This document shows, one piece after another, positions 34,646 through 44,900 of a stretch of 64,000 nt of DNA (within the stretch, counting starts at the first letter, position 1; every line of letters begins with the position of its first letter). The stretch comes from Sphingobacterium olei (GTDB lineage Bacteria; Bacteroidota; Bacteroidia; Sphingobacteriales; Sphingobacteriaceae), in contig NZ_SUME01000007.1 of NCBI RefSeq assembly GCF_005048855.1, positions 1-64,000 of the forward strand, given 5' to 3'. The position numbers were made by a program, and so were the translations under genes. Below the pieces are notes generated by a model that was given only the letters and a program-made list of their open reading frames with translations, had not been told where the DNA came from and did not search any database.

Positions 34646-35466
34646 TTATTTACCCTTTTCCAACCGTAATAGACGTTCCCGCATTTCATCCATCTCGTTC
34701 TCCTTCTGCAGCAGATACAAGGTCAATTCTTCTATTTTCTTCATAAGAGTTTTATTCATTTCACCAAGCGATAGCCCGCGCTCTTCAATTTCCTTCGCTT
34801 TGGGAACTTCTGGGAGATGTCCGTTCTCTTTAATAAATTGTTTCAGGTCCTTAAGTGGTGTTAGTTCATAATTCTTGTGAAACACATAATCGGGCCAGTT
34901 GGCAGTTTCAACCTTGATTTCCTTCGCTCGGATATTTCCGTTAACGGAGAGTTTTTCAGTGGGGCTGTTCGTACCGATACCAAAATTCCCAGTATTATCA
35001 AGTATAAACTGGTCTTGAATATTGAATTTCCCGACTTTTGCCATTGCTCTAGTAGTCCCCCCTCCTTCAGGTAAGATACCTGTATATAATTTAGCTACAT
35101 TCCATCCGTAAGAATCGGACAGCATAGCTAGCTGTGCTATATCACGTTTAAAATTGACCTCTATAAACATTGAGATCTGATCGTATGTAATACGTACATC
35201 CGTCCAATAGGTAACCTTACTGTTAGTTTCAAGACGTATACCTGCATTTGTAGTCCAATCTTTAAACAATGAATATCTAAGAATTGGGGAGCAAGATTCC
35301 CTCCTGTGGTATAAATAGATACCTTTCCAAATCCACGTCCCGCAATTAAATCTACATAACCCACTCTTTTCCATCCACTTGAAGAGACTGAAACCGTGGA
35401 AGAAGTTTGGGAATATCCATTAAAAAAAAGTGCGAGATAAATGATGATCAAAAATGTACATTTCAT
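34646..35466 (-). pseudogene. Fibre-like adhesin, frameshifted (module B, fourth gene)
   Basis: The start (MKCTFLIIIYLALFFNGYSQ, signal peptide) at 35466 is open to GGNLAPQ. The rest of the protein lies in another frame from ILRYSLFKDWTTNAGIRLETN onward, with the shared cassette (LSVNGNIRAKEIKVETANW) and coiled coil to 34646. The break is near 35283-35290 at CTCCCC. Joined, it would be about 270 residues. Either a recent pseudogene or an indel. Confidence 0.6.
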
Positions 35467-36416
35467 AGTTCTGATTTTATACTATCATTTTTTAATAGGA
35501 TAAATATATCGCCGATCTTCTTCTGTTGTTCGTTGATTTGCTTTTCCTTTTCAATTAAATGCAAGGTTAGCTCTTCAATTTTCTTCAACAGCAACTTATT
35601 CATCTCCCCGAGAGATAGACCATCCTTCTCAACTTGAGTTGCTTTTGGTATTTCTGGAAGATGGCCATTGTCTCTAATATATTGTTCTATTGCAGAGAGT
35701 GGCATCAATTCATATTCTTCGGAAAAGACATAATCTGGCCAATTAGCGGTTTCAACCTTGATTTCCTTAGCGCGTATATTGCCGTTAACGGCGAGTTTAT
35801 CACTAGTTGCATTTGCACCAATACCAACATTTCCTTGAGCATTGTATTGGACCATCAATCCGTCATAGGACTTCACAGCTTCGGGATGTAAAAAGAAGAA
35901 TTCAGAAAGCCCCAACCTATTTTGCGCATCATTCGTTTTATATACCGTAAGCCGGATTTTTCCTACTGACGAATGAGGCGCCTTAGCGATGAAATGACCT
36001 CCTGTATAGTTATCGATATCAGTCATCGTAATCCATTGGTTGGCACCTTGATAAATATTATAAACTTCGATCTTAAATTTTACCGGTGCGTAGTGTCTCG
36101 TCGTCCACCCAATCCAGCCTCCAACCTGCACATGGTCAACCGGCAGATTTTCTATCAATAACACATAGGGATTTTGTTCGTCTATCCCTGTCACGGAGTA
36201 TGATGGATAAAAATTAGCATCAAATAACATAGGTGTGCTCAAACTGATGCTTCCGGACTGAGTTACTGAAAAACGATTGTTTGCATAAAAAAGGATATTC
36301 TTTTCCAAGGAAACAGCTGATCTATTTGAAGGAGCAATTACCGTCTCTGTTTGTGCGAAACTGGAGACAAAAGAAATCATTAAAACTACAAATACAAATT
36401 CTTTTTTCATATTCAC
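35463..36416 (-). CDS. Secreted fibre-like adhesin (module B, third gene)
   Basis: 317 residues: signal peptide to about 21 (SSFAQT), a beta-rich head with a discoidin-like feel (GWTTRHYAPVKFKIEVYNIYQGANQW, GKIRLTVYKTND), NAQGNVGIGANATSDKLAVNG and the conserved cassette with an extended coiled coil (IEKEKQINEQQKKIGD). Overlaps the next gene by four bases. The head differs from all other fibres in the window. Confidence 0.7.
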   Translation of the reverse strand: MNMKKEFVFVVLMISFVSSFAQTETVIAPSNRSAVSLEKNILFYANNRFSVTQSGSISLSTPMLFDANFYPSYSVTGIDEQNPYVLLIENLPVDHVQVGGWIGWTTRHYAPVKFKIEVYNIYQGANQWITMTDIDNYTGGHFIAKAPHSSVGKIRLTVYKTNDAQNRLGLSEFFFLHPEAVKSYDGLMVQYNAQGNVGIGANATSDKLAVNGNIRAKEIKVETANWPDYVFSEEYELMPLSAIEQYIRDNGHLPEIPKATQVEKDGLSLGEMNKLLLKKIEELTLHLIEKEKQINEQQKKIGDIFILLKNDSIKSEL

Positions 36417-36440
36417 ATCTAGTTACGCTTATTGAAAATA

Positions 36441-37304
36441 CTAGTCAATACAGCAGGCTTTTGATTTTTCAAGTTCCGCTTTCATTTTCTTGTTTTCTTT
36501 GTCTATTTCAATAACATAAAGAGTCAATTCTTCGATTTTCTTTAACAGCAATTTATTCATCTCTCCTAAAGAAATTCCTTCTTCTTCGACTACTGAAGCC
36601 TGAGGTATTTCTGGAAGATGCCTATTGCTCTGGATAAACTTTTCAACATCGGCAAGTGGCATTAAGTTATACTCCCTAGCAAAAACATAATCGGGCCAAT
36701 TGGCAGTTTCGACTTTGATCTCTTTGGCTCGTATATTACCATTAACCGACAACTTCTCGGATGGAGAATTCGTTCCGATACCAAGTTTCCCGGTTAAAAG
36801 TATATTTTCGCCGAACAGGTCTCCTGCCATTCGATTACGATAAGATAGCTTTACCGTATTTGTCCCACTCATAGCTTCATCCACAGCAGTCCATCCCTGA
36901 AACCAAACAGCCTGTTCACTCATGCCTCTTGCAAATGCTTTTACGCGAAAACGTTGAAAGTATGATTTACTGGCAAGAAAAACGACTACTTTACCTGCCT
37001 CGTTGGTTAGATAGACATCGGGGGTGTGCCCACCAAACGAGGATACGGAATGGTTTATAAAATTACCGTTATAGATATAGTAGTTCAACAACAAACCTAT
37101 CGTAGAGGAAGTGCCATAACTATACCCTTCAATGTTCAAGGTGACCATTTGAGACGAGCTGGTATACGGCAAATTCGTTTTTATTTTAACTCCATGAGCT
37201 GGAGTTAAATTGACGTTATAATCCAACACATGATATTCCTGCCCAAGGGACCTGAAAGCGCATAGATTAACACAAATTAAAAAGCTTAAGATTACAATTT
37301 TCAT
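36441..37304 (-). CDS. Secreted fibre-like adhesin (module B, second gene)
   Basis: 287 residues: signal peptide to about 20 (FRSLGQE), then NLTPAHGVKIKTNLPYTSSSQMVTLNIEGYSYG, a head type also seen in the fibre at 3084 (GINIKANFPTGSGG). NILLTGKLGIGTNSPSEKLSVNG leads into the cassette and coiled coil ending KACCID. Spaced 24 bases from the neighbouring genes. Confidence 0.7.
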   Translation of the reverse strand: MKIVILSFLICVNLCAFRSLGQEYHVLDYNVNLTPAHGVKIKTNLPYTSSSQMVTLNIEGYSYGTSSTIGLLLNYYIYNGNFINHSVSSFGGHTPDVYLTNEAGKVVVFLASKSYFQRFRVKAFARGMSEQAVWFQGWTAVDEAMSGTNTVKLSYRNRMAGDLFGENILLTGKLGIGTNSPSEKLSVNGNIRAKEIKVETANWPDYVFAREYNLMPLADVEKFIQSNRHLPEIPQASVVEEEGISLGEMNKLLLKKIEELTLYVIEIDKENKKMKAELEKSKACCID

Positions 37305-37328
37305 TTTATACTATTTATTAATAATTAC

Positions 37329-38033
37329 CTATTTATCTGCATGATTCTCTAGACGTAACATTCTCTCCTCAAGGTATGTGACCCTCTTATCCTTTTCAAT
37401 CAAGTGCAATGTCAACTCTTCGATTTTTTGAAGTAATATCTTGTTCATCTCTCCTAGGGAGATTCCATTTGCATCTACTTCATCAGCTTTGGGAACATGT
37501 GGCAGATGACCGTATTTCTTGATGTAATTCTCAACCTCCTTTAGCGACTGTAACTCATAATCGCTTGTAAAAACATAATCAGGCCAATTCGCTGCTTCAA
37601 CCTTGATCTCTTTGGCGCGGATATTACCATTAACGGAAAGTTTTTCCTGTGGAACATCTATACCGATACCGACATTTCCTGAAATATTTTCTACCAAAAC
37701 ACGTCTCCAGGCCGACCAACCATTAGTCGTGGTGCCAGAACGATAATACAAACCTCGACTCTGTGAAAAAGCTAGCTCATGAGCAGGACCGCCGGAATCA
37801 TCCGACCAGCCTCTGAGACTTAATAGTGTTGAATAATTACCGTCGGCAGGCAAGCCCAGGCTGGTATTTCGCTTAAACGAGGCTTTTAACATCCTCGGAA
37901 AGCTAGTAGGAAGTGTACTAACATCTCTACTGTCCTCAACAGTGAGGTTAGCGGATTGCGCAAACGGTGTCGAGGAACAAGTTAATAAGAGGAACAATAT
38001 TATTCCAGAGGTTAGAAAAGATTTAAATCGCAT
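37329..38033 (-). CDS. Secreted fibre-like adhesin (module B, first gene)
   Basis: 234 residues, the shortest intact fibre. Signal peptide to about 26 (TPFAQS), a compact head with SLGLPADGNYSTLLSLRGW and SQSRGLYYRSGTTTNGWSAWRRVL, which reads like the end of phage tail-fibre receptor domains (…W..W..i..). Then NVGIGIDVPQEKLSVNG, the cassette and a coiled coil. It opens the fibre operon of module B. Confidence 0.7.
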   Translation of the reverse strand: MRFKSFLTSGIILFLLLTCSSTPFAQSANLTVEDSRDVSTLPTSFPRMLKASFKRNTSLGLPADGNYSTLLSLRGWSDDSGGPAHELAFSQSRGLYYRSGTTTNGWSAWRRVLVENISGNVGIGIDVPQEKLSVNGNIRAKEIKVEAANWPDYVFTSDYELQSLKEVENYIKKYGHLPHVPKADEVDANGISLGEMNKILLQKIEELTLHLIEKDKRVTYLEERMLRLENHADK

Positions 38034-38404
38034 AAATAGTAGTTATAAAGTAGATCGTGATAAATTCTATTCGTCGTAATTATATACGGCATCCATGGCG
38101 CTCTTCATATAAGAGTTTAGAAAGAAGTAATTATAACCTCAATCCAGACGCTTAATAGCTATTCGCATCATGATTTTAAAACTCGTTATCGCAACGATTT
38201 AAACCCGGGTAATTCACAATTTGGAAGTACAAAAATTCCTATTATAAACTACAAGAGCTAAATCAATTTATAAACTTATACTAAGGAGATCAAGGTCGAC
38301 AGGCATATTTTATTTTCGTTAACTACTGGTCTTTTTATAGTATATACTTCTTAACAATTGATTTCCAATAAAATTATAAAAGGTTTACGAGAAAAACAAA
38401 AAAA
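38034..38404 (-). promoter_or_regulatory. Leader of the module B fibre operon (repeat family, copy L3)
   Basis: The stretch 38283-38348 is identical to 2986-3051, and 38310-38395 (TTAACAATTGATTTCCAATAAAATTATAAAAGGTTTACGAG as separate matching blocks) resembles the leaders at 5.2 and 26.4 kb. It ends directly at the recN fragment. Promoter function is inferred from conserved position. Confidence 0.5.
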
Positions 38405-38600
38405 CTACCCCAACAACTCATTCGCATGTTGAAGTGCGGCATCTCCAGGATTTGAACCACTTAGCATCTGTGCGACTTCCAAAACACGTTCATCAGGACC
38501 TAACAGTCGGATATTGGACTTCGTGCGGTCGTCTAAGTCTTGCTTGTATACCTTAAAGTGGGCCGTGCCCTTGGAAGCAATCTGCGGTAGGCGCGTAATA
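38405..38600 (-). pseudogene. recN: 3' fragment of recN
   Basis: The minus strand reads ITRLPQIASKGTAHFKVYKQ, then IRLLGPDERVLEVAQMLSG and AALQHANELLG with a stop at 38405. This is the C-terminal end of the DNA-repair ATPase RecN (THLPQIA..G..H..V.K, L..eeR..EiA.M..G, A...A.eLL). The rest of recN is absent. It suggests that the island abuts, or once recombined at, the 3' end of recN. Confidence 0.75.
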
Positions 38601-38965
38601 GCCTAACTTCTAGAAGTTCCTCTATAGTTAAAAAAATAGTTTGTAAAAAATCCGAATGCGGTTTTGGACAGTGTTCATAATCAGATTATAGGGTTTGATT
38701 TCTCGCATTTTCGGATAGGCCATAATGGCTTTTGTCCGTCAAATTATTCCGGCGGCGCAATCAAATTTTTAAGTCGTTGTTTTTTCTTTTCCATGCTCAA
38801 TGAGTTTACAACCAAGACAATTGAGCAATGAATCTATATGAAAGGAAAATCCAAAAAAGAGGTGGATCTTACCCTATTCCCCACCGAAGGCCCTAGGAAG
38901 CCCCTAAACGAGAACAAGAGTAAGCCCACCTCTCCTTCTATTACAAAGGTAGAGAGATATATTCA
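38601..38965. other. Gap with no recognisable gene
   Basis: I see no coding signal on either strand. The stretch contains short inverted pieces (CTTCTAGAAG) and leads into a plus-strand frame at 38966. It probably represents a junction between the recN fragment and foreign DNA. Confidence 0.3.
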
Positions 38966-39304
38966 TTGGACTCGATACAAGATTTACGTTATCGAATGTT
39001 GAGCAAACAAAACTCTTTCGGCAGGATTGGGGGCACTCTCATGGATATCATGGTAATTTTTCAAAACAGATACGGGCTAAGGATATGGGGATTTCCGGCA
39101 GTTAATCTGATACAGGAAGACTCCAATGATAATAATAAGCGATACAAAACCTATTCTGAAATCCTAAGACGTTCGTTTCAGGACGGTTACAAAGTTTTCG
39201 GAAACTCAAAAAATTCTGTTATCTTTGTAATACCTAACATACTTAGTAAGAGTACTGAGGGTATAGTAAAACGATATGAAGAAATCTTTGCAGAAACAAA
39301 TTAA
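38966..39304 (+). CDS. Hypothetical protein (accessory)
   Basis: 112 residues from a TTG start preceded by an AGGTAGAGAG-like ribosome site. The composition is ordinary and partly basic, with YRMLSKQNSFGRIGGTLMDIMVIF and NSVIFVIPNILSKSTEGIVKRYEEIF. I do not recognise it. It is one of the few plus-strand frames in the toxin island and overlaps the next small frame by 29 bases, which suggests a two-gene unit. Confidence 0.35.
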   Translation: MDSIQDLRYRMLSKQNSFGRIGGTLMDIMVIFQNRYGLRIWGFPAVNLIQEDSNDNNKRYKTYSEILRRSFQDGYKVFGNSKNSVIFVIPNILSKSTEGIVKRYEEIFAETN

Positions 39305-39452
39305 GTGTGAAAGCCCTAGGGAAGCTTATAAAGCTGCCAAGGCTCAGCATGCTGTTCCAGCTGAGAAGAAGGAGAACAGATTTAAGGGCATGTCCGAAAA
39401 TTTGGTACAATTCGAACCACTATATATCCCTGGATACAAAATCAGAGGATAA
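39276..39452 (+). CDS. Small basic hypothetical protein
   Basis: 58 residues from ATG 39276: MKKSLQKQIKCESPREAYKA, then AEKKENRFKGMSENLVQ and a hydrophobic ending. Overlaps the end of the preceding gene in another frame. Lys-rich and too short for a family call. It could be a regulator-sized partner of the upstream protein. Confidence 0.3.
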   Translation: MKKSLQKQIKCESPREAYKAAKAQHAVPAEKKENRFKGMSENLVQFEPLYIPGYKIRG

Positions 39453-39482
39453 TATTCTTTACCTTCATTCAATATTACTCCA

Positions 39483-39618
39483 TTGATCGAAGTTGTCCAA
39501 AGACCATCCGTAAGAAAATCAGATAAGCCAGACGTCATTATGTCCCGGATGGACTATGTCATTATCTGCCAGGTTATCAAGCGGCTAAATGGTGCTGAAA
39601 TATTGGAAGAAAGTGTAA
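39483..39618 (+). pseudogene. Internally deleted copy of the gene at 52079-52729
   Basis: The first 36 codons (IEVVQRPSVRKSDKPDVIMS to VIKRLN) match the start of the paralogues at 52079 and 55136, and the last 20 bases match their 3' end; about 500 bases between are missing and the frame is shifted. The DNA before the start (CTTCATTCAATATTACTCCA) is also shared with 52079. Confidence 0.7.
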
Positions 39619-39678
39619 TTTTTATTCTAAAATAGCGAATCGACATTGATAACGCTTTTATGTTTGTTCCTATTTTCT

Positions 39679-40473
39679 TTACTCGGCTCTGCATGGTACA
39701 AATTGATGATATTTAGCCATCTTATGTTGAATCATTTGTTGCATCATTGCGTTAGTAACCAAAATCCTATGAGAAGCCGAATGTCCACTGCCAAAAAACT
39801 CATTAGTTTTAGTAATATGAAAGAAATCTCCTTTTGGCAATGGAAAAAAGCCATGTATACTTGGAGAACACTTAATTCTCCCACAAACTTCACATGATGA
39901 ACTTTCAAACCTAGCCATCTCTAAACTAGTATTGTGTAAAGGTATAATCAATTGAATTATATTTTCAGCTGACACCTTTTTGTTCATGAGTTTAACAGGT
40001 CTGAAATCCATATTTAAACCTTCAAAATAATTTTTGTAGACTTCGTAAGTGCTAAAAAGTTCATCATATACCCAGTGTAATGTGCCCAATCCGCCAGAAC
40101 CTAAAATGGGTTGTTTCTTTATTACAAAGTCAGCCTTCTGCTCACCATATATACCACACTCTTTACAACTATCGAAATAAGTTGATTCTAAAAACGAGGG
40201 ACTTTGCGGCTCTGGATATGAAAATGCCCTAGCTCCTACAAAGTATAAAATTTCCGCGTTATAAACCTCTTGCTTTGAGAACTCAGTACCAATTACAGAA
40301 TCGTGCCAACCATTTTTAGTTATAACCTCTCTAACTTGCTTATATTCTTGAGACTTCTCATCAACATCCTTTGTAAAATAACCCCATTCAAAAGAGGTAT
40401 TAAAAATTTTCTCAATAAAATCTTTATTGTCCTTGGTATCTAAATTTCCAAAGATCCTTCTAATAACTTTCAT
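39679..40473 (-). CDS. Double-CXXCG motif protein, probable immunity (SitI6-like)
   Basis: 264 residues from ATG 40473 (MKVIRRIFGNLDTKDNK); seven further codons upstream belong to the tip relic in the same frame. It contains two CxxCG motifs, CKECG near residue 103 and CEVCG near 196, the hallmark of the double-CXXCG family first noted in Myxococcus, where SitI6 is immunity to the SitA6 toxin. The Cys pairs probably bind zinc. An RHS core fragment and a tip relic lie upstream, so the toxin partner has decayed while the immunity gene remains open. Confidence 0.6.
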   Translation of the reverse strand: MKVIRRIFGNLDTKDNKDFIEKIFNTSFEWGYFTKDVDEKSQEYKQVREVITKNGWHDSVIGTEFSKQEVYNAEILYFVGARAFSYPEPQSPSFLESTYFDSCKECGIYGEQKADFVIKKQPILGSGGLGTLHWVYDELFSTYEVYKNYFEGLNMDFRPVKLMNKKVSAENIIQLIIPLHNTSLEMARFESSSCEVCGRIKCSPSIHGFFPLPKGDFFHITKTNEFFGSGHSASHRILVTNAMMQQMIQHKMAKYHQFVPCRAE

Positions 40474-40620
40474 ATTATTATCTTTATAATTCAAGCTGAT
40501 ATAATCCGCAAGTTCAGCTTCCCCTTTTATGGCCTAAATGACAATATCAAACCCAGGCATGGTTTTACGGTTTTTCGTCTTGCCCGTTAATGGTAGTTCT
40601 GTTTTTAGATCATCTCCCCT
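40474..40620 (-). pseudogene. Toxin tip relic before the double-CXXCG gene
   Basis: Reads QVARRGDDLKTELPLTGKTK, MPGFDIVI, an in-frame TAG, then AIKGEAELADYISLNYKD, running without stop into the immunity frame. The wording is that of a toxin C-terminus, but no family is recognised. Confidence 0.4.
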
Positions 40621-40905
40621 ACGCGCCACTTGCACGTTTTAGCATGGCACGGACATTGCCGAGATGATCCGTCAGGCTATAACGGTACGAAGAGAGATTA
40701 TCATTGGGATTGCGCTGCAGATAATCTTCTTTCCGTATAAACCATCTGGATGCTGTTCGATGCACTTCCGGGCTTACGGTACTCGATGCCGGCTACGTAG
40801 TCCCGCTATGCGTACTGCCACCGATAGTAGCTATCCCGTACAGTTTCGATCCCGTCGCCTCGTACAGGTAAGACGTGCTTACCCCTGTCCTAGGCATCAT
40901 GACCA
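40620..40905 (-). pseudogene. RHS core fragment (decayed, module D type)
   Basis: Pieces in more than one frame read TGVSTSYLYEATGSKLYGIATIGGST and EDYLQRNPNDN...SYRYSLTDHLGNVRAML. They match TGASVSYLYDAAGSKLRRIATIGG and NLTDHLGNVRATLQ of the toxin at 58889-62317 rather than the neighbouring module C toxin. Internal stops and shifts make it a relic. Confidence 0.65.
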
Positions 40906-41543
40906 TCACTTGAGGACTTCAAGACGTCCAACAATTTCCCCCTTTCAAAAGGCTTTACCTCCAAAGGGTCATGTGTAATTACAAAGACGTTACTGTCCTT
41001 ATCTATCCCAACAAAATCCCCATCTTCCAGCTCTTTTAAATGAAAATATTCTTTCCCCTCAATCTTTGAAATATAGATATCTCCGGAATTCACGTAATGC
41101 TCTTCTTCTTTGGTTAAAAGTTCTAGCACTTGCAGGCCTTCTGTATCCCCCCACATGGCAATTTTTATCCCACTCAGATCAATATTCTTATAATCGAACT
41201 CAAATTTACTCCTTGCCAAACTGGTGGAGTATGCTAGAAAAATATTACTTGCGAAATATAGAGTAATAAACATCGATTCCTTATTTTTCAAGTTATGTAC
41301 TTTAATATTTTCTATCTTAAAATTTGTATCAAGTCTGTTTTCAAAATCTTTGTAAAACGAAACTGGGTAAATCAAGCTATAAAAACACGACTTGCTAGTC
41401 TCATCCATTTTAATCTTTTGGGTATATTGCATCTGTTTACTAAAAGTATCGAATTCAACGCCCAGGTCTTCAAATATTTTTTTAAATGTTTGCTTTTCCC
41501 AATCTTGTACAAACTTGCTTTTATTCTTTAAAAATCGAAACAT
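40890..41543 (-). CDS. Hypothetical immunity candidate (module C, second)
   Basis: 217 residues, starting MFRFLKNKSKFVQDWEKQ; no signal peptide. The C-terminal part, LEDGDFVGIDKDSNVFVITHDP, resembles the ending of several SUKH-like immunity proteins, though the family is not certain. The last residues (DGHDA) are translated from the adjoining RHS core relic, so the original C-terminus has been replaced. The start is 27 bases after the previous immunity gene. Confidence 0.5.
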   Translation of the reverse strand: MFRFLKNKSKFVQDWEKQTFKKIFEDLGVEFDTFSKQMQYTQKIKMDETSKSCFYSLIYPVSFYKDFENRLDTNFKIENIKVHNLKNKESMFITLYFASNIFLAYSTSLARSKFEFDYKNIDLSGIKIAMWGDTEGLQVLELLTKEEEHYVNSGDIYISKIEGKEYFHLKELEDGDFVGIDKDSNVFVITHDPLEVKPFERGKLLDVLKSSSDGHDA

Positions 41544-41569
41544 ATTAGCAGTAGATTTAAGCAGTAAAC

Positions 41570-41938
41570 TTACTTTATGGATTCATTTATGAATATCTTT
41601 CGAATTGGCTTTATTCCCCTTCCGAGAATACCAACATCCTCCATTAAGTCAATTAATCGAATCATTTCCTTCTCAAACTCTTTTTTGGCGCCCTTATTGT
41701 CTATATAAACTTCCCACACAGCTCCCGCCCCGCCCCACATTTCAACCCCATTTATACGCTTAATAAATTCTTTATCGTCTTTTATATATAGGGCCTTAGC
41801 AATACTGCTAACTATCTCCGCATGTTTTAACAAATCAGCCTCTTCTAGAATTTTAGCAGTATTAGCTAGAATGATTGCAAATGACTCCCTTCTATTTTCC
41901 TCCAATTTGTCTTTATTTTTTTTCCAAAAGCTAAACAT
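41570..41938 (-). CDS. Immunity candidate of the module C toxin
   Basis: 122 residues: MFSFWKKNKDKLEENRRESF, a helical start, and EMWGGAGAVWEVYIDNKGAK near residues 66-85. It starts just after the toxin's stop at 41940 in a -1 overlap-like arrangement, the tightest possible coupling. I do not recognise the family. Cytoplasmic by composition, as expected against an enzyme tip. Confidence 0.6.
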   Translation of the reverse strand: MFSFWKKNKDKLEENRRESFAIILANTAKILEEADLLKHAEIVSSIAKALYIKDDKEFIKRINGVEMWGGAGAVWEVYIDNKGAKKEFEKEMIRLIDLMEDVGILGRGIKPIRKIFINESIK

Positions 41939-41939
41939 A

Positions 41940-44900
41940 TTAAAATCTTTTTTTAAGTATTATATTCGAAGGTCTTCGCAATTGATTAAAGTTTTGATAC
42001 AGCTCAAACGGTAAGCCACCTCTTCTACCGTCCAGAGGTGCAGCAAACCACCTCCCAACCTTGATATCTTTCAACGGAACGTACCCCTTTAGAAGATAGG
42101 TTCCACTATTGACGTCAGGAAGACCTGCGAAATTCCTATAATTCGGTACATATAACGGATTAATAACTGAATATGATTTACCATACATGGAAGCATTCCC
42201 ACCATAAACTCTGTAAATTGCAATTTCAAACTCGCTTAATCCTCTGAGTGTAGCCAATGCCATCGGACTATACGCGGCCAACGGCGCATAAGTAGCTCCC
42301 GCCTCAATCATAGAAGCAACAGCAGCTCCATCCGCAGCTCCTCTCTCTTCAGGAGAAGCATTTGCGTAATTTTCGATATTGTAATAACTATTTACATACG
42401 TTTCTGAAAAAAACAGGCTACCTACAGCATAAGTAAACCCTCCCATCATTTGTCCAAAATCATCTATTAATGCACCTGGTCCTTCGCCCAGGTATCTCGT
42501 ATATGTCTGTCCCATTCTATGGAATGGGTCATAATCATTTGTTGCTTGAAAAAATGAATTCCAATATCCTCTTTTCTTTTTCTTTGGCGGATCTTCCTCT
42601 GCTCCCTCCAGATCCCGACTACTCCTTCCTCCAAGAATCGATTGCTTTAAATACGAAAAAGCAAATTGGGCCGCTCCACCCTCGAATTCTATTGAACTCA
42701 TCCCATCCGGATCGATAAACCGAATCGGATTGTTAAACGCATAGTTATAGGGACTGTGCCTACGCATCTGATCCGCCAGGGGATCCAGCACGCTCCACCT
42801 ACCTATCTCCGCATCGTAAAAACGCGCTCCGAAGTCAAGCTGGTCCAGTCCTATCTCCGTCTGCTTTTCTTTCCCACTGTACTTGTAAAGGTTTATCGCT
42901 GAATTCAGGCCTGCGCCCGTATTCATCTCCATACCGAAGGCATAGTAATCCTGGATCTGCTTAACCGCCCCCGTGTGGTCTATGATGGCACGTGTGTTGC
43001 CCAGATGGTCCTTGAGGAAATACTCATAAATAAAAGAACTGCCATTGGGAAGGATACGCCCTTCCTCCGTCTGAATGAACTCAAGAACACCGTTCTTATA
43101 CTGGATCCCATCCACATATTGTGTCACGCCAGTGCCCAGCTGCTTGGTCAGTTTCCTGCCCGTGGCATCGTAGGTGTATAGCAGCTGCTGGGCTCCCTTA
43201 ACGAACTTCTTGGGTAAATTTAGATAATTATATTCGATATTCGTAATACCCAGCCGGCTATTCGTGATCGCATTGCCATTGGCATCATAGGTAAATGTAT
43301 TACTCCTTGCTGCTGTCCCGGCATCGGCCACGCCGTTTAATCTATTACCGGTGTAACTGTACTTAAAGTGGTTGTGCCAGCCGGCACTGCCGCTGCTGCG
43401 CCGTAGTGTATCGATATTGCCCATACTGTCATAGGCCAGCTCTTCGTTGAAGAAATTATTCTTGCCCGTGGCGCTGTAGGCGGCTTTCTTCAGCCTGTTG
43501 AGCGGGTCATATGTATAGATATAGCTCTGCAACGGGGTCTGCGTCTGCGTGGTTGTTACCTTGGTATTCCACACGATGGAACCGATGTTACCGTTGTAAG
43601 CCTGTGGATTGTTGCCATAGTTGAGCTGCATCGCAAAGCGGCGTTTGTCGGTAAGCACATCCGGATTGTTGATCCCTGTGGTCCAGCCCCGCTCATTATA
43701 GGTATAATATATTTCCTGCTGGTTGGTCGCTCCGTTTACATGCAGGTTCTTCTGCTTCAGCTGTCCGATCTCGTTGTACACCAGCTGGCTCTGCACGATC
43801 TCCGTCTGCGTGTTCACCTTCTTTCTGGTCTCCTTCAATCTGCCTACGTGGTCGTAGCTATTGGTCGTAACGATGGTCGTCGCAGTTCCAGATGCCGAGG
43901 GTCTATGTACGCGTGTGCTGGTCAGCAGTTCTCCGGGAAAATTGTAGGTATTGGTAATGTAATCGGTACCTCCGGTAAACTGGTTCTGCCCGGCCGACTG
44001 GATCAACCGTCCCTGGTCGTCATAATAATTCACTGTCAGCAGCGGGGATGTTCCATCGTCCTTATACACCTTCGTCCCTGTGAGCAATGTTTTGACTTTA
44101 CCGCTCCCGGAGACGCCCGATGCGGGAAGCTTATAGGCGCCCTCAAAGCCATAGTTATCGTAATAGCTGACCAGATGTGGTACGTATCCCGTAGTGGGAA
44201 AGGCTGTGTTGCTGTAGACCGAATCCTGACGGGATTCCCATTTCAGGGTTACACCTTCAACTGCAGACTGGGCGAGTTCCCGTGTACTCAATGCCGGATT
44301 CGTATAGATACCCGTGGATACTTCGCGGCCGAGTACATCGTACTTCCGATAGGTCCATCTCCCACTGCTACGCTGCAGGGCATCCTGTGTCAGTACGACT
44401 TGATCATTTGTATTGTACACGATCCATTCCCAACCCTTGCCCGGTATCTTTTTTGCCACAAGGCGGTTCAGCCCGTCATATCTGTACGCATAGACATATT
44501 CCCGGAAAGCAACATCATGGGGATCTCCGCTAAAATCTTCCGAAACCAGCGTACCGGTCACGCCGGGAGGGATCACATAGATCAGGTTGCCCGACCGATC
44601 GTACAGATAATAGGTATCCAGAGATTCCGCACCGCTCTGCCATATCCGCCGAAGCACCACCCGGTCCTCAAGATTACGGAATTCCTCAATGGATCCTGCT
44701 CTGATCCTCTGGGGATTGTTCTCATCATAGCTTGTCGTCTTGATAAGTCTTCCCGGCGGATAGTCGCCGGACGTTGCCACACCTGAACTGCCATACATAC
44801 TCCAGAGCCCTACCTCACCGGTACCGTTGAAGCTGTACTCCATGCCCACCGTATGGCCGGAACCCGCGATGGTATCCGACAGCGGCTGCCAGATCTGCCC

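Noticed and set aside
43740..44786. Long plus-strand open frame of 348 codons
   Set aside because: It lies wholly antisense to the YD-repeat part of the module C toxin. Repetitive, GC-richer coding DNA often leaves open antisense frames; there is no ribosome site and the composition is not protein-like.
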